Below, piece by piece: positions 13,395-25,838 of a stretch of DNA of 64,000 bases; position 1 is the first letter of the stretch, and each line of letters starts with the position of its first letter. The translations under genes and the position numbers were made by a program. The notes under the pieces were generated by a model. That model was not told the DNA's origin. It made no database searches and worked only from the letters and a program-made list of their open reading frames with translations. The stretch is from Zonotrichia leucophrys gambelii (taxonomy: Eukaryota; Chordata; Aves; Passeriformes; Passerellidae): the NCBI RefSeq assembly GCF_028769735.1, contig NC_088173.1:12359038-12423037 (forward strand), in the 5' to 3' direction.

Positions 13395-14114
13395 AAGAAG
13401 GAAACACAAAGTCCTGCACCAGGGGAGGAACAGCCACAGTTGTCAGGACAGGCTGGGGACAAACCAACTAAAAAGCTGTTCTGCAAAGAAGGGCCTGGGC
13501 ATTCTGGCAGAAATGTTGAGCCTGCCCAGCAAAGTGCCCCTGTGGCACAGAAGTACAATGACATCCTGGGTGGCATTAGGAAGAGCATCTCCAGCTCTGG
13601 GTCAAGGGAGGTGATCCTTACCCTCTCCTCAACACTGGTGAGACACATCTAGAATTCAGAGTCCTCTTCTAGGCTTTCCAGTACAGAAAGGGCACAGGTT
13701 TACTGGAATTAGGGACCTGTCATATGAGGAAAGCCTGAAAGAGCTGGAACTGTTCAGCTTGCAGAATAAAAGGCTTTGGGGAGTCTTAATCTTGTTTATT
13801 TGATGGGCATCAATAAAGAAAATAGACTTTTCTCAGTGGTACCCAGCAACGGGGCAAGAGGAAATGGGCCCAAAGCAGAGTATAGGAAATTTGATCTAAA
13901 CATAAGAAATAAGACTTTTTTTTAGCTGTGGGTACAGATGAGCACTTGAACAGGTTGCCCAGAGAAGTTGTGGAGTCTCTATCCTTGGAGCTATTAAAAA
14001 TGCCGTGAGACCCAGTCATGAGCAACCTGCTGTAGTTAATCATCCTTTGAGGACGGTGCTCAGCTAGATGGTCTCAAGAGGTACTTTCCAAACTTCACTG
14101 TGAGTCAGTGATTC
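13395..14114 (+). mobile_element. CR1 LINE fragment (~0.7 kb), 5'-truncated, plus strand
   Basis: Collinear with the end of CR1 ORF2 and its 3' UTR. Seen in order: gtcctgcaccagg, ggaggtgatccttaccctct, catatgaggaaagcctgaaa, ttctcagtggtacccagcaa, ttgcccagagaagttgtgga, and a terminal region around gctagatggtctcaagaggt ending in gtgagtcagtgattc. The reading frame is broken by stops and indels, so it is a dead copy. A 112-codon minus-strand frame at 13310-13648 and a 70-codon plus-strand frame at 13440-13652 are fortuitous or relict frames in it. Confidence 0.92.
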
Positions 14115-17100
14115 AGGGAAGCAGAGTGACTTTTGGGAGTATTGTAAATTATTGCTTTCTGCTGTCTTAAGTAGTTAAGGCTTATGTGAATATTTGATTC
14201 CAAATCACAGAATGGGCTTTATTAATTAAATTGTTAGACACTAGAACTATATTAAATATTCTTAATCACCCAGGCATACCACTTAGCTGTTTAATGCCCA
14301 ATATTAAGGACTGGTTGAAACACTTAGATATTATTTTCTATATCACTGAAGTCACCTGTGTCTCAGAAACAATTTTTGAAAAAGATTTGCTGGGGAATCT
14401 TCATCTCTGAGGGTTGGCAAAAAGAGAAAGCAGAGACAAAAAAGCAAGAGAGATGATTAGACTTGCTAAAAACTTAACAGAAAAAAACCCAGAAACTGAA
14501 ACATACAGAAAGAAAGACAGTTAGTTAGTGGTCTGTGGAGAGAATGACCAACAGGAACAGTCTGGTTTGGTATGATCTTTAGATGAAAAAATGTTCTCGT
14601 GCAAAGAAAAACTCTTGTCTCAACATGCAAACTTCTTACCCACAAAAAAAAATTATGTCTCTCCTTTGTTATATGCCAGTTTTCATAAAATTCCAGGAGA
14701 TATGTTTGAATTCCAGTACAGAAATAAAAAAAATTCAGCATTGCAGCATTAACAATCTTCCCACCTTCATCAGTTTTGATTTACCCATAATTCATGTTTG
14801 AGAGAGCATAAAAATGGACTTAAAATAATATGAGCTCTATGCAATCTTTATTTATAAACTTTCATGTAAAGAAAGTTTGGGCCAACACCTCTAAGTCATG
14901 AATATGAGCAAGTAAAGGCATGATTCCTAGGTCAGAACAGTATGCAAAAAGCAGTTTGAGGGCATATACACTTATTTACATAATTAGATATGAGTTAAAC
15001 TGAGATAACCATTCTGTAATTACACATACAGAAGAAATGTTTGCTACAGAAAAGGAAAAACCCATGTTGTGTACTCAGTAAGGAGATTGTTATGACAATA
15101 ATTTAATGGAATAATAGCTATAATGTCATGCTCTTACATACCATCTTTTGTCACCAGATATCCAAGTGACTTACAAGAAGGCTGAATTTTTTTTTCCTTT
15201 TTGTTCCATGGGACACTGCTGACGTTAAGTAAAAAATGCAAGGGGATCTCTGAACCTTGACCAGAAGCATGCAAATCCAGACAACAGACCAGTGATAGGA
15301 CTGGCTTTGAATACCAGCAGCTGCAGCCACATGAGGCTTGCTGTGCTCCATGAACTCACTGGGTATCCAGCAGCCCCACTGCCATGCTTGAGGAAGGATG
15401 TGCTGCACAGTCGGTGCTCCAAGTGCAGTGCTCCATGCACTACCACACCACACAACTATTGCTGTTCTCTTTCTCTTATGAACAGCAAAAGAACCCTAAT
15501 TCTTTCATAATATGCTGAAAATGGGGGAGAAAATTGAAAAAGTTATTGTGTCCACTAAAGGAAACACAAGAGGAAGAGATTTTTGCTTCTGATGTTATGA
15601 AACAACTCAGTTTAGGATTTGGATCTTACTAGAAATTATCAGAGGTGATGAAACAGCGTTTTTTATACATGTTTCATCACTATACAAGTTGCTTACTATG
15701 AGAAGAAGAATTTGTTTAAATTAGCAATAACAGATTTAAAGTAAATATTTATGGATCCTAATGGTATAATTTTTTCGTATTTTAAAAGAATGATTTGTTG
15801 CCACAGTAACTTTTTGTGTGCAAAAGTATAAATGTGTTCAAAAGGAAAGTTTTAGTGTTGGTTGCTAAATGCAGTGATCTAGATAGAAGTAATTGTTTGA
15901 GGCAGGAATGCTCTGCCCCAGTTATTGCCAGGAAACAATAATGCAAAAAAAGAAGAGAGCATATTTTATTCTTCCACTCCAGTCCTATTACTGACCACTC
16001 TGTAAAGCAGAATTACTGATCTGATCCAGCACAGATGTTTTTATGTTATGTTGAAAACAAAAAGGAGATTACCTGTATTTCTTTTTCTTATCTTCTCGCC
16101 GTCAGACTTCTAACTGAGGGAGTTTACCACAGGGCTTGCAGCCAATGTTCTGGATGTAGCAGGCTATAACATTTACTCTGTTTATGCAACCAAACCTTGT
16201 TTAGCCTACACTTCACAAACTGAATTTTAAATTTCTACAAAGTTCAGAAGACAATATACACTATCTAATTAGGAGAGAGGGTTTTTTTAATTATTCATTC
16301 CTGCCAACTCTGTTTTGTTCCTTCAACTACAAAAAATCTCCCTCCTGGAGAACTGGAATTCCCCTCAGTTAGAAAGGTACTTTCAAGAATACCAAAAGAA
16401 AACAAAAAAGCCTGCTTTTGAGGTGTGTGGTAGCAAATGCCAGATGTAAAGCTATGCATTGTCTAGTACGTGACTGATTAATGAATTGTGTCCCTATATT
16501 TCATTAAAATAATCAAGCAGAAACCTTGAAACTGAACCTTTGCATTTCAAAATATCATAACAAACAGTCTTTGAACTTAGGAGAAACAAGTAATGTTAGT
16601 GGTTTTGTATCCATACCCATGATTGTCTGGGGATATGAGCAAGGCAAGGTTTAGAGGCAAAGGTAACCTTTAGAAGATGAGCTGTTACAGTCAGAGAAAA
16701 ATAAAACATTATTTCTTTCTCATAAAAAGAAAAAAAATTAAAAATTAAAGAAATAAAAAAATTGAAACATATGTTTTTTTAAAAATTAGAAATTCAAAGT
16801 AAAAAAAATTTAAAATTCATAACAATATTAAAAATAAATAATTTTTAAAATAAGTAAGTAATTTTTTAAGCAATAAAAAGGAGTTGAAAAATATACAATT
16901 TGTGATTATTTGGTATATATTACTGAAGGTCTAATTTGCAAGGAAATCCAGGAATTTTTGAATTTCAGCATTTATAAATTAACTGTTCTATTATGAGACT
17001 TCCTGTTGAGAGAAGGGTGAATATTTCCAAAAGGATAAAAACATAGTCTGGTATAATATTAATATCCATGGTTTTCTTGTAGTATAATTTCAGGAAATAT

Positions 17101-17198
17101 TTTGAGAATTTCTAAAATTTAAAAATAATATTTTTTAAATTAGAGAAGAGTCATTCTGTGAACAGTTTCCTGCTTTAGAAATTGTTCATTATAGGATC
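14115..17198. other. Unique AT-rich DNA
   Basis: No gene seen. A GC-richer patch at about 15230-15460 carries overlapping frames of 72-100 codons on both strands that resemble no protein I know. The part at 16690-16870 is an extremely A/T-rich, low-complexity stretch of A and T runs. Confidence 0.6.
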
Positions 17199-17580
17199 TA
17201 GGATCACAGGATAAGCCATTTCAAAAGGGAGCTCAGAAGGTCTCTAATCCAGCCTCTTCCCTCAAATGGGGTCAGCCATGAGATCAGAATGCTCAGGGCT
17301 TTATTCTGCCAGGCCTCAAAAACCTCCAAAGAAGGCGATTGCATAACCTCTCTGGGCAACTTCTTCACGCGTCTGTCTCTCTCACAACAAAACAGGTGTT
17401 CCTTACATCCAGTGTGAATCTCATTTCAGTGTTTACTGTCTCCTGTCCTCCCACCCTAGAAAGCGGTGAAGAACTTGATTCCATGCTCTGGATAATCCCC
17501 ACATAGACATAGGCACGGGCATGCTGCTGTTCTGTCAGCTTCCCTCCCCAGATCTTATCTTCTGCAGGCTGGACAAGCCT
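17199..17580 (-). mobile_element. CR1 LINE fragment, diverged, minus strand
   Basis: The plus strand follows the complement of the CR1 3' end: ggatcacaggataagcc, ggtctctaatccagcctctt, cataacctctctgggcaact, then the section corresponding to gtgttccttacatccagt and ctgtctcctgtcctccc. Many substitutions and small indels point to an older copy. DNA on to about 17760 may hold further degraded repeat, but I could not align it with confidence. Confidence 0.8.
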
Positions 17581-19540
17581 TTAGACCAGTGGGGGATTTG
17601 TCTTAGATTTTTTTATGAATCATGGCACCACTGGGTGGTCCTTTTGTTGGAAAATTATTTGATTGCTTACCCATGCAGCTATTTAAAAGAGTATGGGACA
17701 AGATGTCAAAGGCTGTCTGAAATTTAAGAATTACTAATAAGTTGTACCACAGTCATTCTTTGGTTTACCAGTTGACAATATGACCTGGTTTCAGCTAATC
17801 CTAGCATTCATCTAATTTTTATCTACCTGTATCTGGCTCTCATGGTCCAAATGCTCTTCCAGAGACAATGGATCTATGGACTCCTGTAATATGTACTAAG
17901 GTTGAATAGTATCCTGTAAATGTTTCACTCACTTTCACAGCTAGAACACTTTAAATGCCCCAGAAAAATGAAGATTTGTAAATCAGAAAATCTCCATCTG
18001 ATTTACTTACAGTATAGCGTGTACAGAATTCTTAATGGTGCACTGAAGGTTAAAGAAGGAGTTATTTAGGCAAAGGTGTTGGAGCAAAGTGTAATGAAAC
18101 AAATAGTGTCAAAAGGATACAACTGAAGTCTAGTGTTGGCACTACAATGCCTCACCTCATTACATGGAGCATGTTTTTAGAAAACAGCTCTGTCCGGAAG
18201 ACAAATTAGTTTCTTGTCCCAAAAATGAGCTAGAAGGCAAAACAGACAGGAAAGAGAGAGAAAGAACTTAATGTTGTCCCAACTTTTAGTAGATTCAAAG
18301 TATATTTTTTATCTTGATCACTATTATTCCCATAAAAGCAATTACAATATATTCTGTTGCAATTTCATGGCACACTGCCAAGCTCCAGCATTTTCATTAC
18401 AATGGCAAATTGCCAAATACCTAGAAACAATAATCTGAAAACTGAGGAAAGGAGATGATGAGATATTTGTATTTCATCTGTTTAGAAACATGCAAACTGG
18501 CTGCATTTTGTCTTTTGAAGTTCAGAAAGTACCTTTAGAAAAAACAATTCATTTCCATTTTAGAGACATTATCTGAGTAAGTAGCATCATTACCATGTTA
18601 TAAGTCGAAAAAAAATGAGATGGTTCTGCAAGAGTTGTTCTCACTATTCTTACCTCAAACCTTTTTCTTACTAAGGTTGTGAAAATACTTCCTTTCCTAT
18701 AGTGCCAAATTATTGGTACTATAGGAAAGGTATTGCTATTGGAAAGGTATTGGTAACAACTTTGACACTTTACAGTATCCTGTGTGTATAATACTTCTTG
18801 CTAGAGTTCACACCTGTATTATCTCATTTATCACAAAACACAGGTACAACTTTTTGTTCTTAATGCCAAAAGCCAAAACAGAAACAACAGGAAGGGAATG
18901 AGTGGCAAAAATAGATTAATTTTTTATCTACGTGTTTGGAAGCTGTTGTTACAAGTATTCACATTGTTGTTTTGGAATTTGTATCAGAAGTCATTTTGAA
19001 ATTTCAGCCAGTATCTGTATGCTAAATTAAAAAAAAAACAAAAACCAACAACTTTTCTACAATCTATTCTACAGATACAATAGTTAATAACTGGTCACAT
19101 TAATTTTCACATAATATTGATCTCCCAAAGAAATAAAAAAAATTATGGCACATTCTCTAATAATAAATTAAATCCTACTTGTTTAAGAAAAAAATTACCT
19201 TTGTTTTTCATTCTGAGGACTAATCTGAGTTTTTGAAAACAATTTTTGATTTCATCAAATATATTTGCATTCAAATCACAATCTGTGGCTTCTATTCACA
19301 TTCTAAATCAATATTGTGTATAAAGTTGATACATGAAGTTTATATGAGCTAGAACCTGAATCAAATTTATTTCAATTTTTTTTTAGAAAAAACAAAACAA
19401 AAGAAAAATACAGTCAACTGAAAAAAAAAAACCTACCCTAAAAATGCCTAACTTTTCAGAAGTTACATAATTTTGTTTCTCTTTTCAAGCTGTTCAAATT
19501 ACGTTTCAGGGTTCTCCAGCATAGAAAACCCAGGGAATCA
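17581..19540. other. Unique DNA with one strong hairpin
   Basis: No gene seen. The first ~180 bases may be more decayed repeat sequence. A 16-bp hairpin lies at 18691-18730. Confidence 0.55.
18691..18730. repeat. 16-bp inverted repeat with 8-base loop
   Basis: The arm cctttcctatagtgcc (18691-18706) pairs with ggtactataggaaagg (18715-18730) at 15 of 16 positions. The remaining pair is G opposite T, which becomes a G-U wobble in RNA read from the plus strand. The loop is aaattatt. A direct repeat of ggaaaggtattg (18724-18735 and 18741-18752) overlaps the right arm. Confidence 0.85.
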
Positions 19541-19972
19541 TTGGAGCAAGTCCAAAGGAGGGCCCCAAAGCTCCCTGGAGCATCTTTCCTATGAGAACAG
19601 GCTGAGAAAGATGGAGCAGAAAGTCTGCAAGGAAACCTTATTGTGGCCTTTGGGTGCCTAAGGGGGTGATACATGTAAGATGGGAACAAACATTTTAGCA
19701 GGGCCTGTTGCAGTAGGACAAGGGGCAACAGTTTTAAACTAAAAAAGGATCAGTTTAGATAAGATGCAAGGACAAAGATTTTTTTACCATGAGGTTGGTA
19801 AAACACTTGAACACATTTTCTAGACAGGTGGAAGATGTCAAGGTCAGGTAGGATGGGAGTCTGAGCAACTTGATTTAGTGGAAGATGTCCCTGCTTATCT
19901 GGTAGGATTTGGACTAGATAACCTTTAAAGTCCCTTTCCAACCCAAACTATTCCATGATTCTACAATTCTAT
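19541..19972 (+). mobile_element. CR1 LINE fragment, 5'-truncated, plus strand
   Basis: Starts in the region ggagcaagtccaaaggaggg and ctttcctatgagaacaggct, passes gcaggacaaggggcaacagt-like text with local changes, and ends in a well preserved CR1 3' terminus: ggatttggactagataacct, gtccctttccaacccaaact and ttccatgattctacaattct. Antisense open frames of 90 and 63 codons in this stretch are shadows of the element. Confidence 0.92.
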
Positions 19973-20179
19973 GATCTTTATGTCTTCCCTCCTCACTTCC
20001 AATGCTTCCACCTCTGCCTCCTGCCCCCCCTTTCCTTTACCCTGCCTTCAGCTGGAGTTGGTACATGCATTCCTCTCTTTTTACGTGTTTTCTCTACTAG
20101 CATTCTTCTTCCAGTACTAGCTAGAAGCACCCCTTAGGATCCTACGGCTGAGAGCCAATACTCCTACCTCATCATTAAT
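19973..20179. other. Short unique spacer
   Basis: Pyrimidine-rich plus strand (many CCT and CTTCC runs) between a CR1 3' end and a solo LTR. No gene seen. Confidence 0.6.
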
Positions 20180-20797
20180 ATCTGGTTTTGACCATTTTAA
20201 GGAAGAACCTTAGAGACAGTAGGCTGGGCTGGACCAGAGTAGGATCCCTGCACCATGCATTCTCTCACTCACTCCCCCACCTGTGAAATCAAGGAGAGAA
20301 TCAGAAGGTTAAAAACTAGAAAACTTGTGGGTTGAGATAAAACCAGCTTAATAGGGAAAGCAAAAGCCACACACACAAGCAAAGTAAAGCAAGGAGTTCA
20401 TTCACTGCTTCCCATGGGCAGGCAGGTGTTCAGCCACCCCCAGGCGAACACTGTGAGTATCGGTGACTTGGGAAGACAGCACCAAATGCCATCACTCCAA
20501 ATGTTCCCTCTTCCTCCTGCTTTATACAGTGAGCATGATGTCATCTGCTCTGGAATACCCCTTTGGGCAGCTGGGGTCAGCTGTGTGTCTTCTCAACCTC
20601 CCACTCACCCAAAGCCTCCTTGCCAGCGAGGCAGTATGAAAGAGCCTAAAAGTGTGTAAGCACTGCTCAGCAATAAAAGAAAAATATCTCTAAAAAGATC
20701 TCTATATCATCAACCCTATGTTCATCACAAATTGAAAACATAGCCCTTCACCAGCCACTGTGAAGAAAATTAACTCTACCCCAGACAAAACCACCAG
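20180..20797 (-). mobile_element. Solo LTR, avian ERVL-like, minus strand
   Basis: Read on the minus strand it starts close to TGGTTTTGTCTGGGGTAGAG with AGTTAATTTTCTTC, continues through GTAAGCACTGC-like text, and carries a TATA box (TATAAA, complement of 20521-20526). It then has sequence complementary to atgggcaggcaggtgttcag and gcaaaagccacacacac, as in a very common avian retroviral LTR that I recall as ERVL-related. No primer binding site or internal sequence flanks it, so it is a solo LTR left by recombination. Its ends are decayed and I see no clear target-site duplication. The 81-codon plus-strand frame at 20414-20659 is antisense to it. Confidence 0.78.
20521..20526 (-). promoter_or_regulatory. 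TATA box of the ERVL-like solo LTR
   Basis: The complement reads TATAAA in the context CACTGTATAAAG, at the place where this LTR family has its U3 promoter. It would direct transcription leftward. Whether it is still active cannot be judged from sequence. Confidence 0.55.
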
Positions 20798-21969
20798 AAT
20801 GGTATAAAATGAAATAGAATATAAGGATTATTTTCAGAAAGCTGCAAAACCAGCAGGAAAACCTGTAACAGTCTGACAATCCTTCCTCTAATTTGTAAAT
20901 TAGAACAAACAGAAAAAATACAGAACAAAACAAGCACTTCTCTTTCTAGTCTCTGATGTTTTTTTCCCATTATAGTCCCTACAAATGCAGCATTTAATCT
21001 CACTCTGGAATACCAGAATTGCCAGATTCAGTGCTACAGGTACTACACAGGGAGAACATCTGCACCAAGCAGAAACAATGTTTTTCTAACTTTATATTTT
21101 TGAATCTATTGGCTGAATGTCACTGGGTTTTATAATTTTTAACATAAATTTATATTAACACATAGCTAGAACCACAATTATTTGTAGATAGCTAGATTTA
21201 AGCTTTGGCCTCAGCATAAGTGAAGCATTTATTTGTTATCTGTTCCAAGCAGCTAATTATTGCCAACAAAACAGAAATTAAAGGAATGTTATTTTCCCAG
21301 CTGGAATCATAATTACAACTTGTTTTCCTTATAGTTCTTGATAATCAAATCAGGATTAGTAGTACTAACCCATTATGACACACTAAAATATTAATGTATA
21401 AAAATACATTTCTATTAATTTAGAATAAATTAAACCTTTCCATTTGAGATCATCAAAATTTTTAATTTGAAAATTATTATGTTTTATTGTATTATTAATT
21501 TAATTTTATTAAGCATTTATCTTATTATAGATATTAAGTATAATACTTTAGATATTAAGTGCCTATTTAGTACTGTCAAAAAAAACCCAAACAATTTATA
21601 AGTCCATTTATTTCTCTTAAGAGTTCAAGTGCTGTCCTTGTTTGGTATCATTAAACTTTTATACCTGAAAGAAAGAAATATCTGAAATGGGATTACTATG
21701 AATGAGAGGATAATATTGTACTCCATGAGTTCATTAGGAGTTCAGATTAATGTAAAGGACATTAAGGAAATGGTCAATTTCTTAAAAATTTTGGAGATGA
21801 TATTTAGTTTTATAACTCGGTAGAGACATTCTCCAATAAAATAAGCATCATTTTAATAAAATATTTCAAAGTGAAGAGGAAAGGTGTCTAATGATGCACT
21901 GAAAATAATGTAAAATTCGATCATGACAAGTTTTGAAATACTTAAGGGCTTGAATCTCCCACTCAAGTG
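20798..21969. other. Unique AT-rich DNA
   Basis: No gene or transposon recognised. 21350-21600 is particularly rich in A and T. Confidence 0.6.
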
Positions 21970-22440
21970 AAATTCCATGTTGCAGAAAGAACCTTGGAAG
22001 TCCTGTTGGACAAGGTGGATTTGAGCCAGCAATGTGCCCTTTTAGCAAAGAAGGGCAGCTGCATCCCAGAGGTGTCCTTAGGAAGGCCATTACCACCAGG
22101 TGGAGGGAGGTGATTCTTCCCCTCCATTTAATGCTGATGAGGCACATCTGGAGGCCCACTCTGGGCCCCACACAAAAGAAAGACATGAATTTACCAGGAG
22201 AGCTGTGAAGATGTTTAAGGGATAGGAGCATCTGTCGTATGAAGAGAGGCTGAGTGATGAGGCTGCTCAGCCTGGAGAGGAGGAGGCTCCAGGGGAAGCT
22301 TAATCAAATCTGACAGGTGGCAGTGAAGAAGACAAGGGACAGTGTCTTCTCAGTGGTACTCAGTAAAAGAGCAAGAAGTAATAGCAAAACTGGAATACAA
22401 CAAAATTCATTTATACATTAAGAAAAAACACTTTTTCCTA
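21970..22440 (+). mobile_element. CR1 LINE fragment lacking its 3' end, plus strand
   Basis: CR1 ORF2-end sequence in order: ccttggaagtcctgttggac, gagccagcaatgtgccct, ggtggagggaggtgattctt, gatgaggcacatctggagg, ggagcatctgtcgtatgaag, gctgctcagcctggagagga, cttctcagtggtactcagta. It fades out after the equivalent of the attcatttatacattaagaa section, and the usual final ~200 bp with the ATTCT tail is not found. So the copy is truncated at both ends, either by deletion or by later rearrangement. A 121-codon minus-strand open frame (21866-22231) is antisense to it. Confidence 0.88.
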
Positions 22441-25165
22441 ATGAATTTTGGTTTCTTGGTACCACATTTACAGGTGCAGAACAAGCGATATGGGATATTT
22501 TCCCCTTCCACTGTGGTGTAGAGAGCTCATTGTTTATGAGCCTGAGAAGCAGGATTTTAAACACTTTAAATCTGTTGAAGACACAATATTTCAATTTGTT
22601 GGATGCATCTCTAAGCATTAGACAAATAAAAAGTCTTCTATGAATTTGGCATAGAAACTTGTCAAAAAATAAAAATGACCTTCAGCGTGACATAGAAAAT
22701 TGTTGTCTCAGCCATAATGAAGTCATTAACAGCAGTTACTTAGGATCAAAAATATTTTTTCTCTTATTAAAACAAAGTGCCCAGAGGTTTTTAGGGACAA
22801 AAATTGCAGGTTTTTTTACTGGATCATTGCGCAGAAAATTGAATTCTTGAACACTGAGTCAAAATCCAAGAGATTTTTTTACTTTAGCCCAGCTACTTGA
22901 TCTAATAATTTCAAGGGGGCTTTGTTTGGTTTTTCTCTTTAAGAAACGTTTTCACTTCTGAGATTTTTTCTAGCTGGTTTAAAACTAGGGTCTTTAATAC
23001 ACATCCCAACTAGTTTATACCATCTTGCTGTTTGATTTATCAAATTTCATATCTGTTCTGTGCTTTTATTTGTTGTTTTGGCAAATACTTTCCACAATCT
23101 ATATAGCAGCTAATTTTATCTTCAAACATTCAACTTAATCTTGAAACATTCAACTTAATTTTAGTTTGATTTGGCTTTCACCCAGCTACAGTTGTCAGGG
23201 ATAATACAAATCCCAACACAGTAATGCTAAAGGATTTAGATTTGTCCCACAAATATTCTATCGTCTTAAGTGGATTTGTTTCATTTATCCTCTCTACATC
23301 CTCTTCTTTCTCAGCTTTGGATCAGACTTGGAGAATGGAGGAAGGAGATATATATATATATATGAGTAACTGTGGGCCCTGAACCTCAACAACCTCATTT
23401 TGCTATCAGTTGCTCATCAGTTTGGTGTTTTGTTTTTTGGGTTTTTTTTAATATGATCTTGATTTACTATTAAAGAGGATCTTGCACCTGGTTCAAGTTT
23501 TTCTCACTAAAACAGGAGGACTGTGAACAACACTTGGTTTCTGCAAGGCACAAAACACCAGAATTCTGCTTATGTAGATTTTTCCTATTACTTACTGTTA
23601 TTTGCAGTTAGGTCTTAAAAATTTTAATGAAATTGTGCCTCTATTTAATGTAGTTTCTGCCCTGGCAAATTACTGCTAAAATTCAGAAGCTTTTACGTTT
23701 CAATCTAAAAGGGTAATAGGAGTTACTGGTAGAATGGTACTGGCACACTTGGTATTGAAAATCAGATAAGAAGCAAAGGTTGGTTTGAAAGAGAAAAAAA
23801 ACAATAGAAACACATTTCAATGTATGAACCACAGTACCCAGTTTTTTGGAATAGAAGTCATTTTTATTTCAAAACATGTTTGATTTTATTGCATGTCAAA
23901 ATTTTAATGAACTACTCAAAATTTTTCAAATTGCTGGCAACTGAATGACTCGCTTCTCATATTTGCAAGCAAATTCTTGTCCCATTTTGTAACCAAAAAT
24001 TGTATGTGATGAAATTTTCTATGTAATGAAAAGAAATTGCCTTTACTATAGATGCCAGTTATTGTCTGAAAAACTAATATTCATCTTCAGTTAATACCTT
24101 GCTTTACCTTTTCTATGCTTGAAAAATAAAATGCACATTATAAATTAGTTAATTATTCTGATAATTTACTGCTGTACACTTTGCATTGCAAGTTGCATTA
24201 TGCGGAAAATGTATTTCATTTTTATTTAATTCCTGACATTCAACTTGTTTGTGTGTCTAATTCTTTCCAATATACTTAAAGACCAATACTGAATGAAACA
24301 AGTCTTGTCTGCCCGCATTTACTTTTTTTTTTGTTAATTCCATGTCTTATAATGAAGTTACTGCATGCCTAAGCACAACATCAACTGTCCCCACTGCTAA
24401 GTAAAAAAGAGGTTAGATGTGTCTAACGTCTAATGAATTAAACTGTCCCATTTTACTTAGAAGGAGAAAAGATTGCCAATGTAGTAAATTTAATGCACAC
24501 AAAATCATTTAAGTGAGTTCTTCATTTCAGGTGAGAATTATTTTTGATCATCTAAAGATGCCCTTAATTTATAATATTCTATTTGATATTTTTTAGAAAC
24601 ATATTAAATGCTGTATAAAATATTTATCAACATAACATCGAATTTCTAATGAACTACTAATTCCTGAATACTTAAAAAATACATTACCTTTTACATTGGA
24701 GGTTTCTTCTCTTGTTCCCAATGGAATGTCCTGACAATTTCAAATTATCCTTTGCTTGACAAATATAATTTCAAATACGTTTCAAGTATTCTACCAGGCT
24801 TTTTTCCAAATTACTGATAGAAGTGCTCTCCTGGCATTTGCGGCGTGAGTTTTTAACCTTATTTTGATATCTATTGAGCATATTACACCCAGAAATGAAA
24901 GTATATAATGGTTATTCTTTAAACTCAAGTTTGATAGGTTTCACTATACTATATTGCTCAAAGAAGTGCTTCTTCCAAAAAAAGCCTGTGAAAATTCCCT
25001 ATGCTACCAGTTACCACAAGAAATGCCTGAAATTTTTATTAGAGAGATTTACTCATCCCAGAAATTTTTGACAGCAAAATCCTTAGTAGGACTGATGCCT
25101 GAAATATCTCAAGGGCGAATCAAAACCGACTCATGTTTCTAGGTTAGGTTTCTTTCTTTGTTTGT
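22441..25165. other. Unique AT-rich DNA
   Basis: No gene seen. It includes a 20-bp tandem duplication at 23121-23160 and a short (TA)n tract at about 23349-23363. Confidence 0.6.
23121..23160. repeat. 20-bp tandem duplication
   Basis: Two adjacent 20-base units (23121-23140 and 23141-23160) sharing aaacattcaacttaat and differing at two positions. Probably replication slippage. Confidence 0.9.
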
Positions 25166-25168
25166 AGG

Positions 25169-25838
25169 GTCACAGAAACATAGAATGGTTTGGGTTGTAA
25201 GGGACCTTCAAGATCATCTAGTTCCCACCCTCCTTCCACTCCATCAGGTTGCTGAGGGCCCCATCCAACTGGTTTTGAATACTTCCAGGGGTGGTGTGTC
25301 CATAGCTTCTCTGAGAGCACTTTCCAGTGCCTCACTACCCTTACTGTAAGGAATTTCTTCCTAATATCTGATCTATACCTATTCTTTTTCAGTTTAAAGA
25401 CAGTACCTGCTGTCCTATCATTAAATGCCCTTGTAAAAAGTCCCTCTCCAACTCTCTTTCAGGTGCCCTTTAGGTACTGGAAGGCAGCCATAAGATCTCC
25501 TTGGAGCCTCTTCTTCTCCAGGCTGAACAGCCCCTTAGCCTGTCATCATAGGAGAGGTGCTTCATCCCTCCCATCATCTTGGTGTCTTCCTCTGGACTCA
25601 CTCCAACAGTTCCTCATTCTTCCTGTGCTGCGCCCCCAGAGCTGGATGCAGCACTGCAGATGGGCTCTCACCAGAGCAGAGCAGAGCAGCAGAATCCCCT
25701 CCCTGGTCCTGCTGGTCACCCTGCTTTGGATGCAGCCCAGGACACGACTGCCTTTCTGGGCTGGGACTGCACATTGCTGGGTCATGTCACTGTCCAAGTG
25801 TCTCTTACAAAGAGAAGTGGATCCTTCCCTCTGCAGAT
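25169..25838 (-). mobile_element. CR1 LINE fragment (~0.67 kb), minus strand, well preserved
   Basis: Close to the avian CR1 consensus in reverse orientation. The plus strand shows cagaaacatagaatggtttg, aagggaccttcaagatcatc, ggccccatccaactggtttt, ggaatttcttcctaatatct, tgcccttgtaaaaagtccct, ggtgccctttaggtactgga, ctccaggctgaacagcccc, ctggactcactccaacagtt and ccagagctggatgcagcact. It extends further into ORF2 than the other copies here. Small indels break the frame. Several overlapping 83-139-codon frames in this interval are fortuitous. Confidence 0.95.

Noticed and set aside
14190..14260. ccaaatcacagaatgggc as another CR1 tail
   Set aside because: Only about a dozen bases resemble the CR1 end and the following sequence does not continue the match.
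21866..22231. 121-codon minus-strand open frame
   Set aside because: Mostly antisense to a plus-strand CR1 fragment.
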